A stretch of DNA of 64,000 nucleotides from Rhodospirillaceae bacterium (GCA_018665815.1 JABJBP010000021.1:62001-126000), one strand, 5' to 3'. Counted from the first letter of the stretch, positions 42,041 through 51,471 are shown. The notes: generated by a model from the letters alone, not told the origin. Program-made: numbers and translations.

Positions 42041-43033
42041 ATGCAAGCAACGAAATTTGTTGCGATTATCGGCCTGGTGACACTGGCATGGCTCGCGCCA
42101 TCTCATGCCCGTCAACTTATTGAAAAAACACAAAACATTTGTGCTGAAGCCGTCCGAAAAGCGGAACGGAAAAACGCCATCCCTACCCATCTTCTCAGCG
42201 CCATCTCGCTGACTGAATCGGGGCGCTGGAACGCCGAAAAACAGGCAAATATTGCCTGGCCCTGGACCGTCACCAGCGGCGGCGAGGGGCAGTTCTTCAA
42301 ATCCAAGGCCGAGGCGCTCGCCGAAGTTGAGTTTTTGCGGACCGACGGCGTCACCAACATCGACGTCGGATGCATGCAGATCAACCTGTTCCATCACGGC
42401 CACGCGTTCGAAACCGTTGAGGATGCCTTTGACCCGGCGGCCAACGCGGCCTACGGCGCCGGGTATCTGAAAAAGATGCATGCGAAAACCAACAATTGGC
42501 TGGCCGCCGCCGGCGCCTATCATTCGACGACGCCGGGGCCATCGGCGAAGTACCGTGACAAAGTTGCCAGGTTCTGGAACATCCAGCGCGGCCTGCCCAT
42601 GCCACAAATTGAAACCGCGTCTGCGCCACCCTCCAAACCGACATCCACGCCAGCCGCCAAACGCCTGGCGGCCAACATTGATTACAGCCGGACATTTGAA
42701 TTGAACAACGCCTTTCGGGCTCGCCGCGGTATTTTGCAGGCCGCCGAACAGAAAGCCGACAAAGTCTCCCAACGCGCGCTCCTTCGCCAACATCAAATCG
42801 ATTCCTGGCGGAAATCCCAAACCAAGGGATTGGATTTGGTGCATCTGGCAAACATGCGCCGCGCCGAACTGGCCCAACGCCGCAAAAAGGAATTCGTCGG
42901 CTTTGGCAATAAAAACAAAAAAGCCCGCTTCGCCATCCGACGCCGCCAACAGCTAAACGACTGGCGCGCCAAACGCATCGTGCCGTTTCCGATTCCTGCG
43001 GCGCCCACCACGCCCACGGCCCAATCCAACTAA
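42041..43033 (+). CDS. Exported lytic transglycosylase-like protein (SLT domain)
   Basis: 330 residues. Signal peptide MQATKFVAIIGLVTLAWLAPSHA. Residues ~30-180 are a lysozyme-like transglycosylase domain: HLLSAISLTESGRWN has the catalytic Glu, NIDVGCMQINLFHHG the GxMQI motif, and YGAGYLKKMHAKTNNWLAAAGAYHS the closing segment. Residues ~195-330 are a basic, Pro/Ala- and Arg/Lys-rich tail. Cuts peptidoglycan glycan strands in the periplasm, perhaps to make room for an apparatus; the partner is unknown. ATG 42041 starts the signal peptide directly, so it is preferred to the longer frame. Confidence 0.87.
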   Translation: MQATKFVAIIGLVTLAWLAPSHARQLIEKTQNICAEAVRKAERKNAIPTHLLSAISLTESGRWNAEKQANIAWPWTVTSGGEGQFFKSKAEALAEVEFLRTDGVTNIDVGCMQINLFHHGHAFETVEDAFDPAANAAYGAGYLKKMHAKTNNWLAAAGAYHSTTPGPSAKYRDKVARFWNIQRGLPMPQIETASAPPSKPTSTPAAKRLAANIDYSRTFELNNAFRARRGILQAAEQKADKVSQRALLRQHQIDSWRKSQTKGLDLVHLANMRRAELAQRRKKEFVGFGNKNKKARFAIRRRQQLNDWRAKRIVPFPIPAAPTTPTAQSN

Positions 43034-43119
43034 TATCGACGCATGAAGTAAATGTCCTTTGGCGTTTGGCCATCAGGAGACTCCGCGTCCGATTAAATGA
43101 TTTGGACTGATCCAGATAT

Positions 43120-43722
43120 TTATCGCGGATAATCGATGTAGTGTGCGGTTTCATCTGCCACATCGCGACCGCAATGCTGCTCGATCAGATAAAAAGCCAT
43201 GTCGATGCCGGCGGCGACGCCAGCCGAGGTCACGATCCCGTCATCAACGAACCGGCTCGTGCGATCGACGACGATGCCTCGGTCCAGGGAATCAAGCTGA
43301 TCGAGCGAGCCCCAATGGGTCGTCGCACGGCGGCCATCCAGCAAACCGACATTGGCCAGCAACAGCGCGCCCGTACAAACCGACGTGGTCTGCTTTGCCT
43401 CGGCCGCGATACGGCGGATCCAGTCCAAGACAAGGGCGTCATCAAGTTGAGGGCGTGTCCCCGCGCCGCCGGGCACAAGCAGGATATCTATGTCCGGTGC
43501 GTCCTTGAAGCTGTAGTCGGGAATAACCTGCAGCCCGCCCACCGCGGCAATGGGGCTTTTGCTGCGCGCCACGGTAAATACCGTGAACGGCGCGCTCTCG
43601 TCTGAGCGGCGAGATTCCCGGCCGGGCACCGTTCGGGCGCGCGACAGCACCTCATAGGGGCCGGCGAAATCCAAGACTTCGACCTGATCAAAGATAAAAA
43701 TGCCAACCGTTAGTTTTTTCAT
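43120..43722 (-). CDS. DJ-1/PfpI-family protein
   Basis: 200 residues. VGIFIFDQVEVLDFAGPYEVLS at the N-terminus, DILLVPGGAGTRPQ in the middle, and the nucleophile elbow TSVCTGALLLANVGLLDGRRATTHW with Cys followed later by His. This arrangement is that of isonitrile-hydratase-like and AraC-associated DJ-1/PfpI proteins. Catalytic role unproven. The ATG at 43722 is the start, one codon inside the TTG of the longer frame. Confidence 0.88.
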   Translation of the reverse strand: MKKLTVGIFIFDQVEVLDFAGPYEVLSRARTVPGRESRRSDESAPFTVFTVARSKSPIAAVGGLQVIPDYSFKDAPDIDILLVPGGAGTRPQLDDALVLDWIRRIAAEAKQTTSVCTGALLLANVGLLDGRRATTHWGSLDQLDSLDRGIVVDRTSRFVDDGIVTSAGVAAGIDMAFYLIEQHCGRDVADETAHYIDYPR

Positions 43723-43981
43723 CAAGCGTCGCTCCGTGTGATTTCAACCCATTTATTGCTGATGATGGCTTTTGAAGGGAACGAAACAATCATAGCCACC
43801 TTTCTGCCCGGCGTCCGTTTTCGTCGCGAAACCAGACGCCATGGGGTTGTGGTTTCGATGTTCGCTTATAGCCAAGAAGCGACATTTTCAAATCATTAAA
43901 ATGCTGCACATTTTGGCGCCTATGCCTTCGGGTGGGCACCGTCCATTGCATCAAAAGTGAAATACGACTGCAACCACCAAG

Positions 43982-45118
43982 CTAACAAGCGCTGATCGGT
44001 TTTCTGGCATGTTGCGGGAAAGTTCGCTTGAGCCATGCGCAGATGTTTTCGGCAACGAGTCTGCCGACCATCTCAGCGCCGTCATTTCCAAAATGCATGC
44101 GGTCGAGATAGAGAGCTGTATCTTTATTTAATTTCTTAGCCAAATCGACTAACGGCACATTCGCCACCGCCGAAACCTGTCGAAGGGTGTCGTTGTATTG
44201 CTCCAGAACCTGCCAGTAGGTGAGCGAGCTTATTTGCAGATCAAATAGAGTTTCCTTCCGGTCAGACAGGTTCATTCCTGTCGTGGGGTCGCTACCCTTC
44301 CCCCAAAGAAATGGTTGCGTAACGAATATGGGCCGTATGCCGGCCTTGTCGCATAGGTCGATAATCGCCATCAGGCGAGCCCGATAAGCACTTTGGAACC
44401 GCCGTGCTTTTTCAATAACCGCCTCTCTGTTATCTGATTGACCGGCCCGAAAGGCCTTCCCGCTCACCGTTCTATGAAGTCCATTCACCGAGGTTCGGCT
44501 GAAACCCAATCGCCAGGCCCGGAAAGCCCGCTCGGTATTGTAAAGTATCGAAGCGACCTCCGACCAATTGGCCAGGGATTCCAGCATTGGCCGTATTCGG
44601 TTTCGGTTCGGCGCGATCAGCAAATCATGTTCCTTGACCGCCTCCAGACCTTGATCGCGGCCCAAATCGTTTATGCCGACAAGAAATATCGCGGCTTTCG
44701 GTTTCAACTTGTTTAAAAACCCGGAAAGCAGCTGGATATGACCGTAGCTGGAATGCCCGACAAACCCACCGTTGTTGACCCAGAGCTTTTTGAAATGCGG
44801 CATTAACCGAACCGCCATTCTGTCGGTCCAGGTTTTACCGTTTGTCAGGTGACGGTCCGCCGTTGTCGATCCGCCGACGGTGACGAGGGTCAGATAATCG
44901 GCAAAATCAGCGGGCGCTTCCGGCCCACGCAGGCCCAATTTATTGCGGCTGATGTTGACTTCCACATCCGTCTTGCCGGCGATGGGGTCCTGGTTGACAA
45001 GAATGACCCGTTTGTTAGTCGGCAAGATAACATCGCTGCCGCGGACGTTGTATTCAATAGGGTTGTGGATGCGCAACGCCCCCTCAAATAACAGAACCGA
45101 CACGAACGAGCCAAGCAC
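43982..45118 (-). CDS. SGNH/GDSL-like hydrolase domain, C-terminal part of a frame-interrupted gene
   Basis: 378 residues as it stands. SGNH blocks: GGSTTADRHL (Ser), IFLVGINDLGRD (Gly/Asn region) and DRMHFGNDGAEM near the C-terminus (Asp-x-x-His). Resembles acyl-esterase or acyltransferase-associated SGNH domains of envelope polysaccharide systems. The frame continues upstream of GTG 45118 through FLLVLGSFVSVLLFEGALRI, a good membrane helix, as far as a 7-T run at 45123-45129, where it meets the membrane-protein frame of 45606 one base out. The natural product is probably a single membrane-anchored hydrolase of about 535 residues. Confidence 0.75.
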   Translation of the reverse strand: MLGSFVSVLLFEGALRIHNPIEYNVRGSDVILPTNKRVILVNQDPIAGKTDVEVNISRNKLGLRGPEAPADFADYLTLVTVGGSTTADRHLTNGKTWTDRMAVRLMPHFKKLWVNNGGFVGHSSYGHIQLLSGFLNKLKPKAAIFLVGINDLGRDQGLEAVKEHDLLIAPNRNRIRPMLESLANWSEVASILYNTERAFRAWRLGFSRTSVNGLHRTVSGKAFRAGQSDNREAVIEKARRFQSAYRARLMAIIDLCDKAGIRPIFVTQPFLWGKGSDPTTGMNLSDRKETLFDLQISSLTYWQVLEQYNDTLRQVSAVANVPLVDLAKKLNKDTALYLDRMHFGNDGAEMVGRLVAENICAWLKRTFPQHARKPISAC

Positions 45119-45606
45119 CAGTAAAAAAACTTACCCAGCAATGGATGAAGGTTTGCCTCGGCGGCCATCCGGCCGGAACCGGTAAGCCGGACGAGCTGAT
45201 ACCCGCCGATCAGCAAGATGGAAAAGAATCCGGCTAATAGCGGCGTTGATACAGGAAAGTTCGGAGGCCGCACGAGCAGATAAATGCCGGCCCCGATAAC
45301 CGTCGCGATGGCCGTTGCCGCGACCGTTCGCCGGATTGATTTTATGGTTAGGTCCGGCGGCCGGTCTGAGCGCGCTTGTTCCAGGCCGATGAGCGCCACG
45401 CCAGGCAGCCAAAAAACGGCGCCGGCAATAATAAAGTCCCCCCAAGAGACGACCTGTTCGCCGCCGGGAATGGCTATCACGTAGGCCCAATCGTCAAACT
45501 CGATAATGCCGCCGAGCCGCACTATGACCGCCGAGACCGCGCCAGCAAGACACCAACCGGCGTTAACGGCCCACATTATTCGCCAGTCGGAATTTCCTTT
45601 TATCAC
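44890..45606 (-). CDS. Membrane-spanning N-terminal part of the same frame-interrupted gene
   Basis: Starts GTG 45606 (GAGAG upstream) or ATG 45576. The first ~160 residues have four hydrophobic segments (WAVNAGWCLAGAVSAVIV, FIIAGAVFWLPGVALIGL, VAATAIATVIGAGIYLLV, LLAGFFSILLIGGYQLV). After GKFF the frame turns into the Arg/Ser/Cys-rich sequence typical of an out-of-frame translation, while the other frame carries on with FLLVLGSFV. So residues beyond about 160 are not real protein. One more T in the 7-T run, or a -1 shift, would join it to the SGNH domain. Confidence 0.65.
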   Translation of the reverse strand: MIKGNSDWRIMWAVNAGWCLAGAVSAVIVRLGGIIEFDDWAYVIAIPGGEQVVSWGDFIIAGAVFWLPGVALIGLEQARSDRPPDLTIKSIRRTVAATAIATVIGAGIYLLVRPPNFPVSTPLLAGFFSILLIGGYQLVRLTGSGRMAAEANLHPLLGKFFYWCLARSCRFCYLRGRCASTTLLNTTSAAAMLSCRLTNGSFLSTRTPSPARRMWKSTSAAINWACVGRKRPLILPII

Positions 45607-46163
45607 TTAGACACTCTCGTAATAAGTACAATCAACTGAATCTGTGAAGGATACACATATACAAAAACCATTAGAACTGTTTTTCCATTGCGTCGGCTAG
45701 ACAGTCTTAATTTAGGGAATTTATCTTGCAGATTCGCGGTGATTAGTTCTTTCTCAATGACTGGAATGGGTCAAAAGCTGCCGAACCAAGATAGCAAATT
45801 GCGTGTCCGGTTTCGTGTTGAAAGCGGACGCATGCAGCGCTGCGCATTCGCATGAAATAAAAGGAACATATTCAGTTATTTAATTGAAATTCCTTTAATT
45901 TCATGATATGTTCTAAATTCGCGCTTCGCCAATTGGCGAGGTTGCGCGCTATTGGACATTGGGAATATGGCTCTATTCGGCATGGTTTGGCGGATGGAGA
46001 CCCGCTGGAACCGATATGTGATGTTGGGTTTGGCGGTTAAAGAAAGCGTTTCTGCGCCGGTCGGCGGGCGCAAAATGGATACTATTGGCTACCTATGGAC
46101 ACCTTCTCCACGTGTTAAGCCAGGAGAAAGCCGAGGAACACAATGAAATGGGTACACGGGCCC

Positions 46164-46258
46164 CCTCATGCTGAGCCTGTCGAAGCATGCGGCTGGTGAT
46201 GGGTGTAAGAAATGGAAAGACCGTCCGCTTGCCCATCTTTCGACAAGCTCAAGATGAG
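46164..46258. repeat. REP-like inverted repeat, copy 2 (CTTCGACAAGCTCAG family)
   Basis: Left arm 46164-46189 contains ATGCTGAGCCTGTCGAAGC; right arm 46234-46258 contains CTTTCGACAAGCTCAAGATG. Same family as 31455-31538 with arms in reversed order. Confidence 0.8.
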
Positions 46259-46267
46259 AGTGTTGCG

Positions 46268-46400
46268 GGCTTGCGCCGCCACATTGAGTGGCGACGTTCC
46301 GGGTTCCCTCCGGGGGATGTTCGGCGCTTGCGTCGTGACGTTACGTGGCGACGGCCGCCGTCCCTCCGGGGGATGTTCGGCGCTTGCGTCGTGACGTTAA
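46268..46400. repeat. Tandem ~56-nt units, each with a hairpin
   Basis: A 39-nt stretch beginning TCCCTCCGGGGGATG is exactly repeated at 46305-46343 and 46361-46399 (period 56). Each junction holds an inverted repeat: CGCCAC/GTGGCG in the first unit, a near pair in the second, and perfect CGTCGTGAC/GTCACGACG in the third (continuing to 46409). The arm changes keep pairing, which argues that the structure matters. Confidence 0.75.
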
Positions 46401-46405
46401 GTCAC

Positions 46406-46438
46406 GACGGTCACCGAACATTGTTCCGTCATTTTTTT
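46406..46438 (+). terminator. Hairpin with seven T, plus orientation
   Basis: GACGG (46406-46410) with CCGTC (46426-46430) encloses GAAC/GTTC, followed by ATTTTTTT. It follows the tandem hairpin units on the plus strand, where no gene is seen, so a short non-coding transcript ending here is possible. Confidence 0.45.
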
Positions 46439-46491
46439 GTCACGTTCCTGATATCGTTAATCTTTCGACCCCCAAACTTCCCACGCGGCGC

Positions 46492-47370
46492 CTAGGGCCA
46501 GGCGGTGTCGGGCGGTAGGGACATCAAGATGGCTTCCGTGTTGCCGCCGGTTTTCAGGCCGAAGAGCGTGCCGCGATCGTAGAGCAGATTGAATTCCACG
46601 TAGCGGCCGCGTTTGATTTTTTGGGCTTGGCGGTCGGCGTCGGTCCAACTCAAATCCATCTTGGTCCGGGCCAGCGTTGGATAAACTTCCAAGAACGCCC
46701 GGCCGACGTCCTGGGTGAAGGCGAAATCGGCCTCCCAATTGCCGGTGCTCAAATTATCATAGAAGATGCCGCCAATGCCGCGTGGCTCTTCGCGGTGCGG
46801 CAGATAGAAATAGTCATCGCACCATTTCTTGTACTTTTCATAGTCCGCGACGGCGTGGGCGTCACAGGCCTGTTTATAGGCGCGGTGGAAGCGCTGGGAT
46901 TCTTCTTCCTCGGGGAAGACCGGCGTCAAATCGCCACCACCGCCGAACCAGCCCGTGGTGGTGACGATCATCCGCGTGTTCATATGCGCCGCCGGAACGA
47001 ACGGCGAGCGCGGGTGGATGACCACGGAAATCCCCGCTGCCCAAAACCTGGGGTCCTCAGCGGCGCCTGGAATTTTCTCGCGGAACTCTTCTGAAAACTC
47101 GCCCGATACGGTCGAAATATTGACGCCGGCTTTTTCAAACACCCGGCCCCGCAAAATAGACATTTCGCCACCGCCGCCGTGGCCGCCGGTCTCGTCCGGG
47201 CGCTCCCATTTCTGGCGCTCGAAGGTGGCGGGCTCTTCAGACGACGCCGGGTTCGGGCCTTCCACATCAATTTCGGCGGCTTCCAGGGCGGCGCAGAGAT
47301 CGTCGCGCAATTGTGCGAACCACTCGGTGGCGCGGGTCTTGTGCTCATCGGTGCCAAAGGGGTCGGTCAT
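46492..47370 (-). CDS. hemF: Oxygen-dependent coproporphyrinogen III oxidase
   Basis: 292 residues. Converts coproporphyrinogen III to protoporphyrinogen IX in haem synthesis, cytoplasmic. Visible: [35 protein letters not shown] (family signature), [20 protein letters not shown] and [22 protein letters not shown] at the C-terminus. ATG 47370 overlaps the trmL stop by 4 nt (ATGA), fixing the start; the longer frame reads back through trmL. The pairing with trmL next to petABC is a familiar alphaproteobacterial arrangement; haem supply beside cytochrome genes is sensible. Confidence 0.96.
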   Translation of the reverse strand: MTDPFGTDEHKTRATEWFAQLRDDLCAALEAAEIDVEGPNPASSEEPATFERQKWERPDETGGHGGGGEMSILRGRVFEKAGVNISTVSGEFSEEFREKIPGAAEDPRFWAAGISVVIHPRSPFVPAAHMNTRMIVTTTGWFGGGGDLTPVFPEEEESQRFHRAYKQACDAHAVADYEKYKKWCDDYFYLPHREEPRGIGGIFYDNLSTGNWEADFAFTQDVGRAFLEVYPTLARTKMDLSWTDADRQAQKIKRGRYVEFNLLYDRGTLFGLKTGGNTEAILMSLPPDTAWP

Positions 47371-47861
47371 TCGGGGATATTCTCCGAGGCGGCTTGGGGG
47401 GCTGGGAACGCGGAAAGCTGGCGCAAGGCTTCGCTCATCACCATGGCGGCGGCCACCGCCATATTCAAGGACCGCATGTCTGCCATCATGGGAATGAGAA
47501 GACGCGCATCGCATGCGTCGTGCACATGATCCGGAACACCGGCGCTTTCGCGCCCGGAAATTAAGATATCGCCGGGCTGGAACTGAAAGCCGGTGAATGG
47601 AGATGCGGCTTTGGTCGTCAGCAGAACCCGCCGGCTATCGGGATAGCTTTTCTGAAAGGCCTGCCAATCGACATGGCGGGTAATTTCAGCGCGCTCAACG
47701 TAATCCATCCCGGCCCGGCGCATATGGGTGCCGCCGAATACAAACCCGCAAGGCTCGATAATTTCCGCCGGCACGCCAAGACACGCGCAGGTCCTGAGCA
47801 CAGCGGCGGTGTTCTGCGGAATATCGGGCTCAAACAGGGCCAAACGAAGCGCCGGTTTCAT
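47367..47861 (-). CDS. trmL: tRNA (cytidine/uridine-2'-O-)-methyltransferase TrmL
   Basis: 164 residues, SPOUT methyltransferase that modifies the wobble base of tRNA-Leu. [23 protein letters not shown], the middle [14 protein letters not shown] and the C-terminal knot [20 protein letters not shown] are the family motifs. The start ATG 47861 has a very strong Shine-Dalgarno (CCGGAGGAGAATTTC). Coupled to hemF by an ATGA overlap. Confidence 0.95.
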   Translation of the reverse strand: MKPALRLALFEPDIPQNTAAVLRTCACLGVPAEIIEPCGFVFGGTHMRRAGMDYVERAEITRHVDWQAFQKSYPDSRRVLLTTKAASPFTGFQFQPGDILISGRESAGVPDHVHDACDARLLIPMMADMRSLNMAVAAAMVMSEALRQLSAFPAPQAASENIPE

Positions 47862-48110
47862 GAAATTCTCCTCCGGGAGAGCAAAGGCCGTCAAAACCCG
47901 TTGGTGTCAAGATCGACGATATTCGCCCATTCATGCAGTCTGTCAAAAATGCCCGTTCAAAAACCGCTAAAACCCTTGAACCCATGCAATTATCCTTTAT
48001 ACCTGATGACCAATTGGCACTTCCCTGACGAGGAAATGCCAGGGGCTTGAAAGGCTTGCCTTGAGGCACATGTTCGGGCGATTCAGAAGTTCTAGAGAGG
48101 GGAACCCTAC

Positions 48111-48665
48111 ATGAGTGACACTGCGGACCCGGCCGCCTCGGCCGAGATCGATGAGCAAACACGGCGCGACTTTTTGTTTACAACCACGGCCGCCGTTGGC
48201 GCCGTTGGTCTGGCAACCGCCGTTTGGCCGTTCATTGACCAGATGAACCCGGCAGCCGATACCTTGGCGCTGGCATCGACGGAAGTTGATTTGGGCCCGA
48301 TTGAGGAAGGTCAGAGCATTACCGTGGTCTGGCGCGGCAAACCGGTATTTGTCCGCCATCGCACCGCCGATGAAATCAAATCCGCCGGCGAAGATGATAA
48401 GGCCGAATTACCGGACCCCGAAACCGACGCGGCCAGGGTCCAACAGCCCAAGTGGCTGGTGATGATCGGCATTTGCACGCATCTCGGCTGCATTCCGCTG
48501 GGCAACAAAAGCGGCGAGCCGAAGGGTGAGTTTGGCGGCTGGTTCTGCCCCTGTCACGGATCGCACTACGATACATCGGGACGAATTCGCAAAGGCCCAG
48601 CACCGAACAATTTACCGATACCGGCCTATAATTTCCTCTCCGACACCAAGATGAAAATCGGTTGA
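48111..48665 (+). CDS. petA: Ubiquinol-cytochrome c reductase Rieske iron-sulfur subunit
   Basis: 184 residues. The N-terminus has a twin-arginine-like anchor ([20 protein letters not shown]) that stays as the membrane helix. The Rieske ligands are [10 protein letters not shown] and CPCHGSHYD. Passes electrons from ubiquinol to cytochrome c1 in the bc1 complex. First gene of petABC; Shine-Dalgarno AGAGAGGGGAACCCTAC. Confidence 0.97.
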   Translation: MSDTADPAASAEIDEQTRRDFLFTTTAAVGAVGLATAVWPFIDQMNPAADTLALASTEVDLGPIEEGQSITVVWRGKPVFVRHRTADEIKSAGEDDKAELPDPETDAARVQQPKWLVMIGICTHLGCIPLGNKSGEPKGEFGGWFCPCHGSHYDTSGRIRKGPAPNNLPIPAYNFLSDTKMKIG

Positions 48666-48676
48666 GGAGTGCCGTC

Positions 48677-49942
48677 ATGAGTGAGAAACAAATGCATCCC
48701 ATCATCAAATGGATCGATTACCGGCTTCCGGTGTTTTCTTTCATGGAGCACGAGCTTCATGAATACCCGACGCCGAAGAATTTGAATTACTGGTGGAACT
48801 TCGGATCATTGGCCGGCATCGTCTTAGTCATCATGCTGGTCACCGGCATCGTGCTGGCCATGCACTACACGGCGCACGTGGATTACGCCTTCGACTCGGT
48901 CGAACGCATCATGCGCGACGTCAATTACGGCTGGCTGATACGCTATATCCATATGAACGGTGGTTCGATGTTCTTCATCGTCGTCTATATTCATATGTTC
49001 CGGGGGCTTTATTACGGCTCCTACCAAGCACCGCGTGAAATTCTCTGGATGATCGGCGTGTTTATCCTGCTCGCCATGATGGCCACGGCGTTCATGGGTT
49101 ATGTGTTGCCTTGGGGCCAGATGAGCTTCTGGGGCGCCACCGTGATCACCAACCTGTTCTCGGCGATCCCGATTGTCGGCGACAGCATCGTGACGCTGCT
49201 TTGGGGCGGTTTCTCAGTCGACAATCCGACACTGAACCGGTTCTTCTCGCTGCATTATCTGATGCCGTTCGTGATCGTCGGCTTGGTCGTTCTGCACCTT
49301 TGGGCGTTGCACATGCACAAGTCCAACAACCCGCTGGGTATTGATGCGAAAACCGATCAGGATTCGCTGCCGTTCCATCCCTACTACACGATCAAGGATC
49401 TGTTTGGGTTGGGCGCGTTCCTGATTTTCTTCGCCTACTTCGTGTTCTTCCAGCCGAATTTCTTCGGTGAGCCGGACAACTATATTGTCGCCAACCCGCT
49501 GCAGACGCCGCCGCATATCGTGCCGGAATGGTACTTCCTGCCCTACTACGCCATTCTTCGGGCCTTTACCGCCGATTTCTTCTTGTATGCCTACACGCCG
49601 ATCGCCTGGATCATGTCAGCGAAACTGGCCGGTGTATTGGCGATGTTCGCATCGATCCTGCTGCTTTTGTTGATGCCGTGGCTGGATGGATCGAAAGTCA
49701 AAAGTTCGAAGTTCCGGCCCGTGTACGCGATGTTCTTTTGGATATTCTTCCTCGATTGCATCGTGCTTGGCGTCGTCGGCGGCAAGCCTGCGGAAGGTGT
49801 CTGGATTTATATCGGCCAAGCCACCACGACGTATTACTTCGTCCATCTGCTTGTTATCATCCCGTTGGTCAGCCGACTGGAACGGCCGAAAACGCCACCG
49901 GAAAGCATTAGTGCTGCGGTGACATCGAAGGCCGAAGGTTGA
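48677..49942 (+). CDS. petB: Cytochrome b subunit of the bc1 complex
   Basis: 421 residues, full-length cytochrome b (not split b6/IV), eight or nine membrane helices. Haem-binding His residues are in [17 protein letters not shown] and the partner helix [11 protein letters not shown]-adjacent region; the Qo-site motif reads [16 protein letters not shown] (PEWY). ATG 48677 with GAGGAGTGCCGTC is chosen over the frame start 15 nt earlier, which overlaps petA. Second gene of petABC. Confidence 0.97.
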   Translation: MSEKQMHPIIKWIDYRLPVFSFMEHELHEYPTPKNLNYWWNFGSLAGIVLVIMLVTGIVLAMHYTAHVDYAFDSVERIMRDVNYGWLIRYIHMNGGSMFFIVVYIHMFRGLYYGSYQAPREILWMIGVFILLAMMATAFMGYVLPWGQMSFWGATVITNLFSAIPIVGDSIVTLLWGGFSVDNPTLNRFFSLHYLMPFVIVGLVVLHLWALHMHKSNNPLGIDAKTDQDSLPFHPYYTIKDLFGLGAFLIFFAYFVFFQPNFFGEPDNYIVANPLQTPPHIVPEWYFLPYYAILRAFTADFFLYAYTPIAWIMSAKLAGVLAMFASILLLLLMPWLDGSKVKSSKFRPVYAMFFWIFFLDCIVLGVVGGKPAEGVWIYIGQATTTYYFVHLLVIIPLVSRLERPKTPPESISAAVTSKAEG

Positions 49943-49952
49943 GGAGGGCGCC

Positions 49953-50741
49953 ATGAGGAACAACATGAAAAATCGCATGACGTCGACGGCAGTTGCCCTG
50001 GCTCTATTCGGCACTGTCTTCCTGGCTGGACAATCAGCTCAAGCCGCCGGCAACACGCCGAAACCGCCGGCACAGAGCTGGTCGTTCTCGGGTATGTTCG
50101 GGACCTTTGACCGGGCCGCTGCGCAACGTGGTTTGCAAGTCTATCGCGAGGTCTGTGCGGCTTGCCATTCCTTGAGGTTGGTCCATTTCCGCCAACTAAG
50201 CGGATTGGGTTACAAGGAAGCCCAAATCAAGGCGCTCGCCGCCGAGGTTGAGGTCACCGACGGCCCCAACGATGAAGGCGAAATGTTCGACCGTAAGGGC
50301 ACGCCGGCGGATAAATTCCCGTCACCGTTCGCTAATGCAAAGGCCGCCGCCGCATCGAACAACGGCAAAGCACCGCCAGATCTTTCCTTGATGGTCAAAG
50401 CCCGCATCGGCGGTGCCGACTACCTCCATGGTCTGCTAAATGGATATGAGGCTGCTCCGGCCGGGTTCAAGGTTCCGGAAGGCGGCGCCTACAACAAGTA
50501 TTTCCCGGGTCATGTCATTGCCATGGCTGCACCGCTGTCTGATGACGCCATCGAATACCAGGACGGCACCAAGGCCACCGTGGCGCAAATGGCAACCGAC
50601 GTCTCCACTTTCCTGGCTTGGGCTGCCGAGCCCGAGCTTGAAGAACGGAAGTCCATGGGCATCAAAGTTTTACTGTTCCTATTGATTTTCACGGGACTAC
50701 TGTTCGCCGTGAAACGGAAAATTTGGGAAGACGTCCATTAA
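49953..50741 (+). CDS. petC: Cytochrome c1
   Basis: 262 residues. Signal peptide (STAVALALFGTVFLAGQSAQA), c-type haem motif CAACH near residue 68, sixth-ligand region FPGHVIAMAAPLSDDAIEY (Met) and a C-terminal membrane anchor (IKVLLFLLIFTGLLFAVKRKIW). Periplasm-facing electron acceptor of the bc1 complex. A GC-rich terminator follows 26 nt after the stop, ending the petABC operon. Confidence 0.97.
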   Translation: MRNNMKNRMTSTAVALALFGTVFLAGQSAQAAGNTPKPPAQSWSFSGMFGTFDRAAAQRGLQVYREVCAACHSLRLVHFRQLSGLGYKEAQIKALAAEVEVTDGPNDEGEMFDRKGTPADKFPSPFANAKAAAASNNGKAPPDLSLMVKARIGGADYLHGLLNGYEAAPAGFKVPEGGAYNKYFPGHVIAMAAPLSDDAIEYQDGTKATVAQMATDVSTFLAWAAEPELEERKSMGIKVLLFLLIFTGLLFAVKRKIWEDVH

Positions 50742-50766
50742 CTTTTGGATAAAAATCAAAATCATT

Positions 50767-50796
50767 AAAACGGCCCCTTTCGGGGCCGTTTTTTGT
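50767..50796 (+). terminator. Rho-independent terminator of petABC
   Basis: AAAACGGCCCC (50767-50777), loop TTTC, GGGGCCGTTTT (50782-50792), then further T residues. Perfect 11-bp stem with a T tract. Confidence 0.92.
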
Positions 50797-50821
50797 TGAT
50801 TTAATTTTGATTATTAAGTAA

Positions 50822-50835
50822 ACGATACGTATCGT
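50822..50835. promoter_or_regulatory. Perfect 14-bp palindrome ACGATACGTATCGT, probable TetR operator
   Basis: The palindrome lies directly upstream of a TATAAT-like -10 (50838-50843) and 19 nt before the TetR-family start codon. Position and symmetry fit autorepression by that regulator. No good -35 is visible. Confidence 0.6.
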
Positions 50836-50853
50836 ATTATAATATAATTGATC

Positions 50854-51471
50854 ATGTCCACGAATGCACATTCATCCCCCCTTCCCAACCCACCGCGCTT
50901 GCCGCGCGGGCGTCCACGTTCGGAAAATAAACGACGCACTATTCTTAATGCCGGCACAGCTCTCGTCGACGAACGCGGCTATCACGCAACCACCATGGAA
51001 TCCGTTGCGTCCCGAGCCGGGGTCGGGAAGATGACGATATACAGGTGGTGGAGGTCTAAGGCCGCCTTGTTCCTGGAAATTTATATAGACCTAGCGCCAC
51101 CCGATGCCGTGGTCATTGAAAGCGCCGACCCAAAAAGCGATCTACGTCATCTTTTATCGTCGTCGAATAAAATTCTACGCACCACGCCGGCCGGTCCCGT
51201 GCTTGCCGGGCTCATCACTGACGCCCAACACGACATCGCTGCCCATGATGCAGTGCACGGCGGACTGATCGCCGGCCGCTGCGAACTCCTAACCGGCCCC
51301 TTTGAACGAGCTATCGAAATGGGTGTTTTAGGCGACAGCTTCGACTTGGAGTTTGCCGCCGAATTGATGGTCGGCATGATTTGGCAACGCCTTTTGACTG
51401 CGCCTGATCGTCTTGATGACAGATTTGCGAACCGCTTGGTCGATACTGTCTTTGCTTTGGGAGACCACTAA
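50854..51471 (+). CDS. TetR/AcrR-family transcriptional regulator
   Basis: 205 residues. The helix-turn-helix is ESVASRAGVGKMTIYRWWRSKAALF near residues 48-70, preceded by RPRSENKRRTILNAGTALVDERGYHATTM. The C-terminal ligand/dimer domain is of the type found in TetR proteins with VHGGLIAGRCELLTGPFERAIE. The start is the ATG at 50854, two codons inside a TTG. A palindrome stands in its promoter. The acetyltransferase gene begins within its stop codon (TAATG), so the two are coupled. Confidence 0.93.
   Translation: MSTNAHSSPLPNPPRLPRGRPRSENKRRTILNAGTALVDERGYHATTMESVASRAGVGKMTIYRWWRSKAALFLEIYIDLAPPDAVVIESADPKSDLRHLLSSSNKILRTTPAGPVLAGLITDAQHDIAAHDAVHGGLIAGRCELLTGPFERAIEMGVLGDSFDLEFAAELMVGMIWQRLLTAPDRLDDRFANRLVDTVFALGDH

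Larger units (their letters stand above)
45607..46491. other. 885-nt non-coding region with REP-like and tandem hairpin repeats
   Basis: No supported gene; the short open frames at 45876-46073 and 45952-46146 lack ribosome sites and have unlikely composition. Contents: AT-rich first third, REP-like element 46164-46258, three related hairpin units 46268-46430 and a plus-oriented T7 stop at 46432-46438. It lies upstream of the SGNH gene (minus) and downstream of hemF (minus). Confidence 0.6.

Noticed and set aside
45952-46146. 64-codon plus-strand frame in the long intergenic region
   Set aside because: No ribosome site, random-looking composition, and it runs up to a repeat element.
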